In this document: positions 36,867 through 45,949 of the stretch, one piece after another
How positions within the stretch are numbered: position 1 is the stretch's first letter
Layout of the letters: each line of letters starts with the position of its first letter
NCBI RefSeq assembly: GCF_004365575.1
Contig: NZ_SOBG01000004.1
Span: 124,001-188,000, forward strand
Length of the DNA stretch: 64,000 nucleotides
Origin: Hypnocyclicus thermotrophus
GTDB lineage: Bacteria; Fusobacteriota; Fusobacteriia; Fusobacteriales; Fusobacteriaceae
Reading direction: 5' to 3'
Translations under genes and position numbers: made by a program
Notes under the pieces: model-generated
Told to the model about the DNA's origin: nothing
Databases searched by the model: none
Seen by the model: the letters and a program-made list of their open reading frames with translations, nothing else

Positions 36867-37050
36867 TATTTTAAAATCAAATATATTTTGTAAAGAAGAA
36901 ACCTGTGTTTCTCACCTTACGGGCTAAAGGCTTACATAAGGTCATTTAATAGTTAATGTAATTTATAGGTTTATTTATATATATAATAAATAACTATTAA
37001 GAGAGACAGGGTATTTATATACCCTGTTATTTTTTTAGGAGGTGTTTTTT
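36867..37050 (+). promoter_or_regulatory. infC leader with transcription attenuator (L20-leader type)
   Basis: Structured 5' leader. Elements: hairpin AGAAAC-CTGT-GTTTCT ending near 36911; helix ACCTTA/TAAGGT (36914-36919, 36937-36942); long helix TAATAGTTA/TAACTATTA (36947-36955, 36991-36999); and an intrinsic terminator ACAGGGTAT-TTAT-ATACCCTGT (37006-37027) with TTATTTTTTTT ending right at the Shine-Dalgarno. CCTGT at 36902-36906 is complementary to ACAGG in the terminator arm, a possible antiterminator contact. By analogy with the Bacillus rpL20 leader, L20 may set readthrough. Confidence 0.75.
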
Positions 37051-37557
37051 ATTTCTCAAAAGACGCGAATTAATGACAAAATTCGAGCAAAAGAAGTAAT
37101 GGTTATCGGTGATAATGGTGAACAATTAGGAGTAATGAAATTAAATGATGCACTTGATTTAGCATCAGAAAAAAAACTTGATTTAGTTGAAGTAGCTCCA
37201 AATGCTAATCCAATTGTTTGTAAAATAATGGATTACGGAAAATTTAAATATGACAAAGAAAAAAAAGCTAAAGAAGCTAAAAAAAATCAAAAAGTTGTTG
37301 TTGTAAAAGAAATTAAATTTAAATCAAGAATTGACAAACATGATTTTGATACTAAAGTATCTAAAATATCTAAATTTTTAGAAAAAGAATACAAAGTAAA
37401 AGTTAGCTTAATGCTTTTCGGTAGAGAAAGAATGCATTCTGAAATTGGTATTAATTTACTTGACCAAGTTGCTGAAATATTTGCTGATAAAGCAGTTGTA
37501 GATAAAAAATATAATGAAGCTCAAAAATTTTTAATGCTATCACCTAAAAAGCAATAA
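37051..37557 (+). CDS. infC: Translation initiation factor IF-3
   Basis: Prevents premature subunit joining and proofreads start codons. 168 aa, N-domain (1-75, SQKTRINDKIRAKEVMVIG) and C-domain (85-168, IKFKSRIDKHDFDTK). The start is ATT at 37051, 8 nt after AGGAGG (37037-37042); a GTG at 37042 lies inside the Shine-Dalgarno. A rare AUU start is the classic means by which IF-3 limits its own synthesis. First gene of the infC-rpmI-rplT operon. Confidence 0.96.
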   Translation: MSQKTRINDKIRAKEVMVIGDNGEQLGVMKLNDALDLASEKKLDLVEVAPNANPIVCKIMDYGKFKYDKEKKAKEAKKNQKVVVVKEIKFKSRIDKHDFDTKVSKISKFLEKEYKVKVSLMLFGRERMHSEIGINLLDQVAEIFADKAVVDKKYNEAQKFLMLSPKKQ

Positions 37558-37596
37558 ATTTAGTATATAGCAGAATTCTGGAAGGAGGAAATATTT

Positions 37597-37803
37597 ATGC
37601 CTAAAATGAAAACTCACAGAGGAGCAAAAAAAAGAGTTAAAGTTACTGGAACAGGAAAATTCGTTGTAAAACATTCAGGAAAAAGTCACATATTAACTAA
37701 AAAAGATAAAAAAAGAAAAAATAATCTAGGAAAAGATATGGTAGTTCCTGAAGCAGCTGCAAGAAAATTATCAAAATTATTACCATCTAAAGAAGGAAGA
37801 TAA
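37597..37803 (+). CDS. rpmI: Ribosomal protein L35
   Basis: 68 aa, [21 protein letters not shown] followed by a basic tail, full family length. Between infC and rplT as usual, with GGAGGA before the ATG. Confidence 0.97.
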   Translation: MPKMKTHRGAKKRVKVTGTGKFVVKHSGKSHILTKKDKKRKNNLGKDMVVPEAAARKLSKLLPSKEGR

Positions 37804-37843
37804 TTCCTGTAAATCAAATTTTTGTATAAGGAGGATTTAGTCA

Positions 37844-38194
37844 ATGAGAGTAAAGACTGGTATCGTTAGAAGAAGAAGACATAAAAAAATCTTAAAACAA
37901 GCTAAAGGTTTTAGAGGTGCTAGTGGTACAGCTGTAAAACAAGCTAAACAAGCTACTATGAGAGCAGCTGCTTATGCTACTAGAGATAGAAAAGTTAAGA
38001 AAAGAGAAATGAGAAAATTATGGATAATCAGAATAAATGCTGGAGCTAGAGCAAATGGATTATCATATAGTAGATTCATGAATGGATTAAAATTAGCTGG
38101 TATCGAATTAGATAGAAAAGTATTAGCTGACTTAGCTTTAAACAACCCTGCTGAATTCACTAGCTTAGTTGAAGCTGCTAAAGCTGCATTATAA
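37844..38194 (+). CDS. rplT: Ribosomal protein L20
   Basis: 116 aa, [23 protein letters not shown] with the basic N-terminal extension that binds 23S rRNA and the globular C-domain ([18 protein letters not shown]). L20 is also the known autoregulator of this operon in other bacteria. Last gene, with a terminator following. Confidence 0.97.
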   Translation: MRVKTGIVRRRRHKKILKQAKGFRGASGTAVKQAKQATMRAAAYATRDRKVKKREMRKLWIIRINAGARANGLSYSRFMNGLKLAGIELDRKVLADLALNNPAEFTSLVEAAKAAL

Positions 38195-38222
38195 TTTATT
38201 AAAAAATAATTTTAATAAACTT

Positions 38223-38254
38223 AAAAACTGTTGAAATAATTTTCAACAGTTTTT
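38223..38254 (+). terminator. Terminator of infC-rpmI-rplT
   Basis: AAAAACTGTTGAAA (38223-38236) and TTTCAACAGTTTTT (38241-38254) with a T-tract. Confidence 0.92.
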
Positions 38255-38264
38255 TTATTTTTTA

Positions 38265-38293
38265 TTGCATATTATTTATAATTTTGTTATAAT
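38265..38293 (+). promoter_or_regulatory. Promoter of the small-ORF unit before the FAD gene
   Basis: -35 TTGCAT (38265-38270), 17-nt spacer, -10 TATAAT (38288-38293). The transcript would start near 38301 and run into the 29-codon ORF. Confidence 0.75.
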
Positions 38294-38328
38294 ATTTTTT
38301 GGTGTGAAAAATAATAATAGGTGATGTT

Positions 38329-38418
38329 ATGAATATTTTTATTTTTTTTAAAAAAAATAATGTTTTTCAAAAAAAAATATCACAACAACTATATACAAAA
38401 TTATATAGATTAATATAA
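38329..38418 (+). CDS. 29-codon leader-like small ORF
   Basis: ATG at 38329 preceded by TAGGTGATGTT; product MNIFIFFKKNNVFQKKISQQ then LYTKLYRLI, stop TAA at 38416-38418. It is rich in F, K, I, Y and Q with a hydrophobic N-terminus and basic rest. It sits between a good promoter and a strong terminator whose 5' arm begins within the stop codon, so a ribosome at the stop would mask that arm. No homologue is recognised. It may be a leader peptide, a small protein, or chance coding in an A/T-rich leader. Confidence 0.5.
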   Translation: MNIFIFFKKNNVFQKKISQQLYTKLYRLI

Positions 38419-38458
38419 CCTGAGGTATAGCTATAGCTATATCTCAGGTTTTTTATTT
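38417..38458 (+). terminator. Terminator/attenuator before the FAD protein gene
   Basis: AACCTGAG (38417-38424) pairs with CTCAGGTT (38443-38450); the inside TATAGCTATAGCTATA is itself self-complementary, lengthening the stem. TTTTATTT follows. The Shine-Dalgarno of the next gene is only a few bases on, so this terminator lies in that gene's leader. Confidence 0.88.
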
Positions 38459-38472
38459 AAGGAGGAGATTTC

Positions 38473-39861
38473 ATGAATTACGATGTTATTATCATTGGTG
38501 GGGGACCTGCAGGAATATTTACAGCTTACGAACTAGTAAAAGAAAAAAAAGATTTAAGTATTTTAATTATTGAAAAAGGAAAAAATATTTACAAAAGAAA
38601 ATGTCCAAAACATTATAACGGTGGAACATGTGTATACTGTAGCCCTTGTTCTATAACTACTGGATGGGCTGGAGCTGGAGCTTATTCTGATGGAAAACTT
38701 TCATTATCTCATGAAGTTGGTGGAAAGTTACCTGAATATATTGGAGTAGAAAAAACTCAAGAACTTATAAAATATGTAGATAATATTTATTTAAAATTTA
38801 ACGCTTCAAAAGATATACATGGAGAAGTTGAAAATAAAGCTATGAAAAAAATAAGAAAAAAGTCTATTAAAGCTAATTTAAAACTTGTACATTGCCCTGT
38901 AAGGCATCTTGGTACTGAAAAAGCTCAAGAACTATATGCTAAATTATATGAACATCTAATCGATAATAATGTAACTGTAAAATTTAATACTATGGTTGAA
39001 GATCTTATTATTGATAATAATAATGTAATTGGTATAAAAACAAAAGAAGAAAATATTTATGGAAAATATACAGTTGCTACTGTCGGTAGAGAGGGTTCAA
39101 ACTGGTTAATGGATATTTGTAAATCTCATAATATAAATACAAAACCTGGAACTGTTGATATTGGTGTAAGAGTTGAATGTAGAAATGAAATCATGAAAGA
39201 AATAAATGAAAATTTTTACGAAGCAAAAATGATACACTATACTAAAACTTTTGATGATAAAGTAAGAACTTTCTGCTCAAATCCTGGGGGATTTGTTTCT
39301 TCTGAATATTATGATGATAAATTAGCTGTAGTCAATGGTCATAGTTATAAAGAGCTTAAAAGTAATAATACTAATTTTGCTTTATTAGTCTCAAAGAATT
39401 TTACAGAGCCATTTAAATCGCCTATAGAATATGGTAAACATATTGCAAAACTAGCTAATATGCTTACTGAAAATAAAATTCTTGTTCAAAGATTTGGAGA
39501 TCTTATACGAGGTAGAAGAACTTATGAACATAGATTATATCGAAATAATATTATTCCTACACTAAAAGATGCTATACCCGGGGATCTTAGTTTAGTATTG
39601 CCTCATAGAATATTAGTAGATCTTATTGAAATGATATATGCACTTGACAAAGTAACCCCTGGTATTGCAAGTGATGAAACATTACTTTATGGTGTAGAAG
39701 TAAAATTTTATTCAAATATTGTAAAAGTAAAAGAAAATTTTGAAAGTATTTCTATAAATAATCTATATTTAGGCGGAGATGGAGCTGGTATTACACGAGG
39801 TCTTATGCAAGCTTCTGTAAATGGAATTGTTTTAGCTAGAAATATTTTAAAAAATTTTTAA
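38473..39861 (+). CDS. FAD-dependent dehydrogenase (COG2509-like)
   Basis: 462 aa. Rossmann FAD motif IIIGGGPAGIFTAYEL (about 5-20), a second FAD motif with NNLYLGGDGAGITRGLMQA at the C-terminus (about 430-450), and a cysteine-rich segment KRKCPKHYNGGTCVYCSPC (about 52-70). That fits the uncharacterised COG2509 dehydrogenases (relatives of geranylgeranyl reductase-type flavoproteins). The cysteines could bind metal or take part in redox; substrate unknown. Strong AAGGAGGAG Shine-Dalgarno. Expression probably depends on passing the terminator just upstream. Confidence 0.82.
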   Translation: MNYDVIIIGGGPAGIFTAYELVKEKKDLSILIIEKGKNIYKRKCPKHYNGGTCVYCSPCSITTGWAGAGAYSDGKLSLSHEVGGKLPEYIGVEKTQELIKYVDNIYLKFNASKDIHGEVENKAMKKIRKKSIKANLKLVHCPVRHLGTEKAQELYAKLYEHLIDNNVTVKFNTMVEDLIIDNNNVIGIKTKEENIYGKYTVATVGREGSNWLMDICKSHNINTKPGTVDIGVRVECRNEIMKEINENFYEAKMIHYTKTFDDKVRTFCSNPGGFVSSEYYDDKLAVVNGHSYKELKSNNTNFALLVSKNFTEPFKSPIEYGKHIAKLANMLTENKILVQRFGDLIRGRRTYEHRLYRNNIIPTLKDAIPGDLSLVLPHRILVDLIEMIYALDKVTPGIASDETLLYGVEVKFYSNIVKVKENFESISINNLYLGGDGAGITRGLMQASVNGIVLARNILKNF

Positions 39862-39864
39862 TCA

Positions 39865-39967
39865 AAAAAAAGAGTCTAAATAGTAATGCACTCCAAAAGT
39901 AGACACAATATAAAACATTTGTATCTTCATTTTGGGGTGCATTTTCAGTTTTTTAGTCTCTTTTTTT
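39865..39967. mobile_element. IS-end relic (MITE-like) nested in a terminator hairpin
   Basis: TGCACTCCAAAA (39887-39898) and TTTTGGGGTGCA (39930-39941) are terminal inverted repeats, 11 of 12 matching, bounding 55 bp with no ORF. TGCACnCCAAAAGTnGACA resembles IS3/IS150-group ends. Outside, AAAAAAAGAGTCTAAA (39865-39880) pairs with TTTAGTCTCTTTTTTT (39952-39967) with one mismatch and looks like the bidirectional terminator of the convergent FAD and pgm genes. No clear target duplication. Confidence 0.55.
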
Positions 39968-39981
39968 ATTTATAGTAAATA

Positions 39982-41700
39982 TTAATCTAATAATTCTAAA
40001 AAAGAATTCATTACTTTTTCCATTTTTTTATTAACTTCTTCTTCACTAGCTGCATTTACTCCAAAATAATATTTTATTTTAGGTTCTGTACCCGATGGTC
40101 TAGCTGTAATATATGTATTATCTTCTAATACTAGTTGTAATACATTTGATTTTGGAAGTTCTAAAGCTTTTTCTGTTTTCTCTTTTTTATTTATTTCAAT
40201 TTGTTTATCAAAATCTCTTAATATAACTACTTTTTTACCATTTATTTCAGTTGGAGTATTTTCTCTTAACTTAGTCATTATAGACGTTATTTTTTCAGCT
40301 CCTTCTTTACCACTCATAGTTATAGCTTTTATTCCTTCTTTATACCAACCAAATTTTTCATAAAGTTTTTTAAGCTCTTTTGCTATACTACTTCCTTTAG
40401 CAGCATAAAATGCTGCCATTTCAGCTATTATCATAGTTGTTACAACTGCATCTTTGTCTCTTGCATGTGTTCCTATAAGATAACCATAGCTCTCTTCAAA
40501 TCCAAATATATATTCTCCATCAAGTTCTTTTGTTTCAAATTGTCTTATTTTTTCTCCTATAAACTTAAATCCAGTAAGAGTTTTCATTACTTCTATATTA
40601 TGAGCTTTTGCTACTACATCAACCATAGGTGTTGATACTACCGTAGTTATTATTTTTCCGTTTGTAGGTATATTTTTTCTATTTGCTAAAATATATTCTA
40701 CTAGCAAAAGTCCTACTTGATTTCCATTAGGATATATCCATTTTCCATTTTCATCTTTTACAGCAATTCCTATTCTATCTGCATCAGGGTCATTTGCCAT
40801 TACTATTTCAGCACCTTTTTCTTCTGCTAATTTTATTCCTAACTTAAATACCGCTGGATCTTCAGGATTTGCATATCCTACTGTAGGAAAAGTTCCATCT
40901 GGTTCTTCTTGTTCTTTTACTGTATATACATTTTTAAATCCCACTTCATCTAATATTCTTTGAACTGGTCTTCTTCCTGTTCCATGAAGTGGAGAATATA
41001 CTATTTTAAACTCTTCTTTTCCTGGTATATCCATATTTATTACTTCTTTTTTTATTGTTTCGATATACTTATCATCAAGTTCTTTTCCTACAATTACTAA
41101 AAGTCCTTTTTCTTTTGCTTCTTTTTCTGATATTAATTTTATTTCTCCAAAATCTTTTACATTTTTTACTGCTTCTACTACTCCACTTGCATGAGGTTCT
41201 ACTATTTGAGCACCATCATTCCAATACACTTTATATCCATTATATTCTACTGGATTATGAGAAGCTGTTACGACAATTCCAGCCTGTGTTCCTAATTCTC
41301 TTACTGCAAATGATAATTCAGGTGTTGATCTAAGTGATTCAAATAAATATGACTTTATTCCATTAGCTGCAAGGACTAAAGCAGCATTTAAAGAATATTC
41401 TACAGAACCTATTCTACAATCATAAGCTATAACTACACCTTTTTCTTTTGCTTCTTTTTCATTTACAGAAAGCATATAATTAGCTAATCCTTGAGTAGCT
41501 TTTCTTATCATATATTTATTCATTCTGTTAGTTCCTATACCTCTTATACCTCTCATACCACCTGTACCAAAAGCTAAATCTGTATAAAATCTCTCTTCAA
41601 TCTCTTTTTTATTATCTTTTATTGACTCTAGCTCTTTTTTATCTATATCGTCAATAAATGATGAATTTAGCCATTCTTCGTATTTCTTTATAAAACCCAT
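39982..41700 (-). CDS. pgm: Phosphoglucomutase/phosphomannomutase
   Basis: Interconverts hexose 1- and 6-phosphates. 572 aa alpha-phosphohexomutase. Phosphoserine loop GIVVTASHNPVEYNGYK, metal loop ANDPDADRIGIAV, sugar-binding loop FGFEESYGYL and phosphate loop ARPSGTEPKIKYYF. Length and the N-terminal GTGGMRGIRGIGTNRMN match PgcA-type enzymes of Firmicutes and fusobacteria. Single gene, GGAGGAG before ATG. Confidence 0.93.
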   Translation of the reverse strand: MGFIKKYEEWLNSSFIDDIDKKELESIKDNKKEIEERFYTDLAFGTGGMRGIRGIGTNRMNKYMIRKATQGLANYMLSVNEKEAKEKGVVIAYDCRIGSVEYSLNAALVLAANGIKSYLFESLRSTPELSFAVRELGTQAGIVVTASHNPVEYNGYKVYWNDGAQIVEPHASGVVEAVKNVKDFGEIKLISEKEAKEKGLLVIVGKELDDKYIETIKKEVINMDIPGKEEFKIVYSPLHGTGRRPVQRILDEVGFKNVYTVKEQEEPDGTFPTVGYANPEDPAVFKLGIKLAEEKGAEIVMANDPDADRIGIAVKDENGKWIYPNGNQVGLLLVEYILANRKNIPTNGKIITTVVSTPMVDVVAKAHNIEVMKTLTGFKFIGEKIRQFETKELDGEYIFGFEESYGYLIGTHARDKDAVVTTMIIAEMAAFYAAKGSSIAKELKKLYEKFGWYKEGIKAITMSGKEGAEKITSIMTKLRENTPTEINGKKVVILRDFDKQIEINKKEKTEKALELPKSNVLQLVLEDNTYITARPSGTEPKIKYYFGVNAASEEEVNKKMEKVMNSFLELLD

Positions 41701-41821
41701 TTGTTCTCCTCCTATTTTTAATGAATTCTATATAATTTTAATAGATTTTCTAAAAAAAATCAAGGAAAATAAAGAATTTGAAATATATTAATCTTTTAAG
41801 AAGTTTTTTTAACTTTAAAAT

Positions 41822-41857
41822 AAAAAGAGTTATTAGTTAAAACTAATAACTCTTTTT
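41822..41857 (-). terminator. Terminator of the rubrerythrin gene
   Basis: AAAAAGAGTTATTAGTT and AACTAATAACTCTTTTT, a 17-bp stem, with T-tract on the minus strand. Confidence 0.88.
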
Positions 41858-41859
41858 AT

Positions 41860-42411
41860 TTATTTGTTTCCAAAATATCTTTCTAATAACCCTTTAAATG
41901 CTTTTCCATGTCTAGCTTCATCTTTAGCCATTTCATGCACTGTATCATGAATAGCGTCAAATCCTAATTGTTTTGCTCTTTTAGCAATATCAAATTTTCC
42001 ACTTGTAGCTCCATATTCTGCTTCCACTCTTCTTCTTAAATTTTCTTCACTTGAATCAGTAACTACCTCGCCTAATAATTCAGCAAATTTTGCTGCATGC
42101 TCTGCTTCTTCAAAAGCTATCCTTTTATATGCTTCTGCAATTTCTGGATATCCTTCTCTATCTGCTACTCTTGCCATTGCAAGGTACATTCCTACTTCTG
42201 TACATTCACCTTCAAAATTAGCTCTTAAGCCAGATATAATCTCTTCATCACCACAAGCTAATCCTTCTCCTAATTTATGTTCAGTAGCCCATATTAATTC
42301 TTCGCCTTCTTTAATTTCAACAAATTTATCTTTTGTTGCTTTACAAACTGGACATACTTCTACTCCTTCTTCTAATATTTCTCCACATACACTACATCTA
42401 AATTTTTTCAT
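41860..42411 (-). CDS. Reverse rubrerythrin
   Basis: 183 aa peroxide-scavenging di-iron protein. The rubredoxin centre is N-terminal ([21 protein letters not shown], about 4-24) and the ferritin-like four-helix domain follows with ligands in [20 protein letters not shown] and ARHGKAFKG, the reverse of ordinary rubrerythrin. It reduces H2O2 in anaerobes using NAD(P)H via partner reductases. An ATG at 42420 touches AGGAGG; the ATG at 42411 is 9 nt away and is chosen. Confidence 0.92.
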   Translation of the reverse strand: MKKFRCSVCGEILEEGVEVCPVCKATKDKFVEIKEGEELIWATEHKLGEGLACGDEEIISGLRANFEGECTEVGMYLAMARVADREGYPEIAEAYKRIAFEEAEHAAKFAELLGEVVTDSSEENLRRRVEAEYGATSGKFDIAKRAKQLGFDAIHDTVHEMAKDEARHGKAFKGLLERYFGNK

Positions 42412-42511
42412 AAATTTCATCCTCCTTTTATGTTTTTATTTCATTTTTGTAATAATTACAGAATAATAATATCAATTTTTCTTATATTTGTCAATATTTT
42501 TTTAATAAAAT

Positions 42512-42540
42512 AAAAAAGCTATCGACATTAATCGATAGCT
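42512..42540 (-). terminator. Terminator of gltX operon
   Basis: AGCTATCGA and TCGATAGCT with T-run on the minus strand, just after the gltX stop. Confidence 0.88.
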
Positions 42541-42546
42541 AAAATT

Positions 42547-44049
42547 TTATATTTTTTTTATTGTATTTTCTACTCTTTTTAAAGTTCTTTCTTTACCTAT
42601 TACAGCAATTATTCCATATAATTCTGGTCCTCTACCCTCTCCAGTAAGTATTGCTCTAAGAGGCATAAGAACTTTACCTGGTCCTTCTCCTAATTCTTCC
42701 ATTATTTCATTAAGAATTTCTTTTGCTCTATCTTCTGAGATATTTTCAGATTCCATTTTAATTTTTTCTACAAATAAATTAATTGCTTTTTTTCCTACCT
42801 CATCTTCTAGTGCTTTAAGAACTCTTTCTACTGATTTTCTCTCTTTTCTGTTCATTTCTTCTGTTACAACTGGTAATTCAAAATTATCTTCATAATATAT
42901 TTTTGATTTTGTAGCTAACTCTTTTAGAGTTGTAGCTCCATCTCTAAGTATTTCAATAACTCTTCTTAACGCTTTATATTCTTTATCTGTTAATTCTTTA
43001 TTAATATATCCTATTTCCTCAAAATATGGTTTAGCAAGTTCTACTAATTCATCTAAATTTTTTAATTTCATATGTTGATTATTTACCCAACCTAACTTAA
43101 CTAGATCAAATACAGGCCCACCAAGAGATATTTTATCAAAATCAAAACTTTCTACCATTTCATCAAAAGTAAAAATTTCTTTATTATTTCCTATACTATA
43201 TCCCATAAGACCTAAGAAATTTAATATAGCTTCTTTTAAATATCCTTCTTCTTTATAATAATTCAATGAAACAGGATTTTTTCTTTTCGATATTTTAGTT
43301 TTATCTTGATTTCTAAGAAGTGGCATATGTACCCATACAGGTTCTTCCCATCCAAAGGCTTTATATAATTGAATATGTTTTGGTGTTGATGCTATCCATT
43401 CTTCTGCTCTTATTACATGAGTTATTCCCATTAAATGGTCATCTACTACATTAGCTAAATGATAAGTAGGAAATCCATCTGATTTTAATAAAACTTGATC
43501 ATCAATTTTATTATTTTCAAATTTTACTTCTCCTCTAAGTACGTCTTTAACTATTGTATCACCTTCATAAGGCATCTTTAATCTTATTACATATTTTTCT
43601 CCATTAGCTAATCTTGTTTCTATCTCCTCTTTTGATAATGATCTACAATGTCCATCATACCCTGGAGCTTTCCCCATAGCTTTTTGTCTTTCTCTTAAAT
43701 TCTCTAGTCTTTCAGGAGTACAAAAACAATAATATGCCATTCCTTTATCAACTAATTCTTTTGCATATCTCGAATATAATTCAAATCTTTCTGATTGTCT
43801 ATATGGTCCAAATTCTCCTCCTACATCTGGTCCCTCATCATAGTTAAGTCCTAGCCATTTTAATGAATCAAATATTTGTTGTTCCGACTCTTTAGTTGAT
43901 CTAGTTTGATCTGTATCCTCTATTCTTAATAAAAATTTTCCATTATTATGTCTAGCAAATGCTAAATTAAATAATGCTATATATGCTGTTCCAACATGTG
44001 GATCTCCTGTTGGTGACGGTGCTATTCTTACTCTAACTTCTTTTGACAT
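42547..44049 (-). CDS. gltX: Glutamyl-tRNA synthetase
   Basis: 500 aa class I synthetase. HIGH variant HVGT in [14 protein letters not shown] (about 9-21) and KMSKS variant KISKRK (about 250). [10 protein letters not shown] is the typical GluRS/GlnRS motif. No glutaminyl-tRNA synthetase is in the window, so whether it is discriminating is unknown. Last of a five-gene minus-strand run. Confidence 0.95.
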   Translation of the reverse strand: MSKEVRVRIAPSPTGDPHVGTAYIALFNLAFARHNNGKFLLRIEDTDQTRSTKESEQQIFDSLKWLGLNYDEGPDVGGEFGPYRQSERFELYSRYAKELVDKGMAYYCFCTPERLENLRERQKAMGKAPGYDGHCRSLSKEEIETRLANGEKYVIRLKMPYEGDTIVKDVLRGEVKFENNKIDDQVLLKSDGFPTYHLANVVDDHLMGITHVIRAEEWIASTPKHIQLYKAFGWEEPVWVHMPLLRNQDKTKISKRKNPVSLNYYKEEGYLKEAILNFLGLMGYSIGNNKEIFTFDEMVESFDFDKISLGGPVFDLVKLGWVNNQHMKLKNLDELVELAKPYFEEIGYINKELTDKEYKALRRVIEILRDGATTLKELATKSKIYYEDNFELPVVTEEMNRKERKSVERVLKALEDEVGKKAINLFVEKIKMESENISEDRAKEILNEIMEELGEGPGKVLMPLRAILTGEGRGPELYGIIAVIGKERTLKRVENTIKKI

Positions 44050-44071
44050 TTTTCCTCCTCTATAATTAAAA

Positions 44072-44638
44072 CTATTCTATTATTATTTTATCTTTTTTAA
44101 ATTTTATTTTGTTTATTATTATATCTAAATTTAAATCCTCAGCTTTAAAAAAAGGATTTAATCTTTCTTTAAATGATTCAACAATAAATTTTGGTACTGC
44201 TATTACTCCAACTTTTCCTTTTTTTATATCAAAATATATTTCATTATTTTGAATATAAAATGTACCTATAAGAGTAATCTTAAATATTCCACTTAGTACA
44301 TTCGCTTTACCTTCAATAAGAATATTATTATTTTGTGTTTGTATTTTTATCTCTTTTATATCATTATTTCTTTCTAAAAATGCTTTTTCTAAATCTTTTG
44401 TGAGTAATTCTAATTTATTTTGTTGTTTTTCTTTATGATCATATATTATTATTTTATTAAATCTAACTTTATCATATACTAATCCTGTAATTTCGATTCC
44501 TTCTTTTATATCTGATATACCTTCTATTTTTTCTATTTTTTCAGATTTAAAAATTTTATCAAAATAATACCCTATATTATGATCTGCAAAAGTTGAAAAT
44601 GAAATTGCTAGATAAAGTATCACACCAAATTTTTTCAT
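44072..44638 (-). CDS. Exported protein, possibly LmeA/DUF2993-like
   Basis: 188 aa. Signal peptide at about 1-17 ([18 protein letters not shown]). The rest is beta-rich with the stretch [17 protein letters not shown], which recalls lipid-binding LmeA/DUF2993 proteins; this is only a resemblance. A GTG 15 nt upstream (44653) exists, but GAGGGA lies 8 nt before the ATG at 44638. Located between another exported protein and gltX. Confidence 0.6.
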   Translation of the reverse strand: MKKFGVILYLAISFSTFADHNIGYYFDKIFKSEKIEKIEGISDIKEGIEITGLVYDKVRFNKIIIYDHKEKQQNKLELLTKDLEKAFLERNNDIKEIKIQTQNNNILIEGKANVLSGIFKITLIGTFYIQNNEIYFDIKKGKVGVIAVPKFIVESFKERLNPFFKAEDLNLDIIINKIKFKKDKIIIE

Positions 44639-44654
44639 AATTAGTTCCCTCACA

Positions 44655-45938
44655 TTATTTTTTTATCATATATTCTCTTATCCCTATGTTTTCTACTTCA
44701 TATTTCTCTTTATCTATTTTATAATCTTCTAATAGATTTTCAAAACTAAGTATTTTATAATTTTCTTTTAATCGAGACTTTCCTAAACCTGATATATAAA
44801 AATACGATTCATTACCTCTATTTTCAGCTGCCTTATTCATTAAAGAATTTAATTCTTTATAATTTAAATTTAAAATTATAAATTTTTCTTTAGTAAACAT
44901 TTCATTAACTTCTGCTACAGTATAAAGTCCTTTTTTTATACCTTTTAATAATGATTTTTTAGGGAATATAACTGCATCTGTTTTGTAGGATTTCATTAAT
45001 TTATCTGCTAAATCATCTAAAAATGGTACTTCATCACTTAAATATATTTCATAAGGATTAAATGTATTATCTGTATATCCTATTATTAAGCTATTTTCAT
45101 TTTTTATCCTTACATCTGTCCAATTAATATAATTTCTAAAATCTCTGTCATAACCAAATTTTTCTGGTTTTAAAATATTTTCTCTTTTTAAAAGAGTAGC
45201 TGTTTTTAGTTTAAAGCCTATTTTATCTATACTTTGATTATCTTCTTGTTCATCATATTTAAAATCTAATACACTTATTCCATAAGTTGGTATTAAATAA
45301 GTATTATTTATCTTTTCTACTCCAAAATCATAAAGGTTTAATCTGCTTTCAAATAATCCTGTTATTTGAGGGAAATCTTGGATTATACTTACATTTTCTT
45401 CTCTTTCTAAATCTGTAACTACAAATAAAAAATCTACATTATCTTCTAGCATATACATAAGATTTTGAAGTTCTCTTTTATAACTAAGAGTTCCTTTTAT
45501 ATCTTCTTCATATATATTTGTTATTCCTACTACACATACTATATAGTCTTCCATTTTCATAAGTTGATATGGAAGAACATCTTTAGCTATTATATTTAAG
45601 GTAGACATTTTTATCTGTGTAGGATCTATTTTATCTCTCCATAAAAATTCTTGTTTCCCTAAAAAATTAAAATTAAAATTTGTTGTTTTATAAAAATTTA
45701 GCATTATATCATTTTTTTCAAGATATTCTGTCATATTATTTCCAACATTAATTTTTATTACATTATCATATTGCATCTCTTTTTCTTTTGTAATAGTATC
45801 TATTGCTATTTTTAAGGAATCTAATTTCTTATACTCTCCATTCAAAGCTCCCATTGAAATAATACTAAAGTTTACTGTACGTGCAAAGGTATTTATTGAA
45901 AATATCATAATAATAAAAATTACTAAATATTTTTTCAT
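44655..45938 (-). CDS. Exported 5'-nucleotidase-like protein, catalytic motifs lost
   Basis: 427 aa. Signal peptide about 1-20 (MKKYLVIFIIMIFSINTFA). The layout follows UshA/CpdB two-domain 5'-nucleotidases, with a C-terminal part reading LADKLMKSYKTDAVIFPKK and LKGIKKGLYTVAEVNEMF. The usual N-terminal D-x-H metal motif is absent (here ISMGALNGEY), so hydrolysis is doubtful. An ATG 27 nt upstream lies within prfB; the ATG at 45938 is 7 nt after AAGGAG. Confidence 0.6.
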   Translation of the reverse strand: MKKYLVIFIIMIFSINTFARTVNFSIISMGALNGEYKKLDSLKIAIDTITKEKEMQYDNVIKINVGNNMTEYLEKNDIMLNFYKTTNFNFNFLGKQEFLWRDKIDPTQIKMSTLNIIAKDVLPYQLMKMEDYIVCVVGITNIYEEDIKGTLSYKRELQNLMYMLEDNVDFLFVVTDLEREENVSIIQDFPQITGLFESRLNLYDFGVEKINNTYLIPTYGISVLDFKYDEQEDNQSIDKIGFKLKTATLLKRENILKPEKFGYDRDFRNYINWTDVRIKNENSLIIGYTDNTFNPYEIYLSDEVPFLDDLADKLMKSYKTDAVIFPKKSLLKGIKKGLYTVAEVNEMFTKEKFIILNLNYKELNSLMNKAAENRGNESYFYISGLGKSRLKENYKILSFENLLEDYKIDKEKYEVENIGIREYMIKK

Positions 45939-45949
45939 AGTCATACTCC

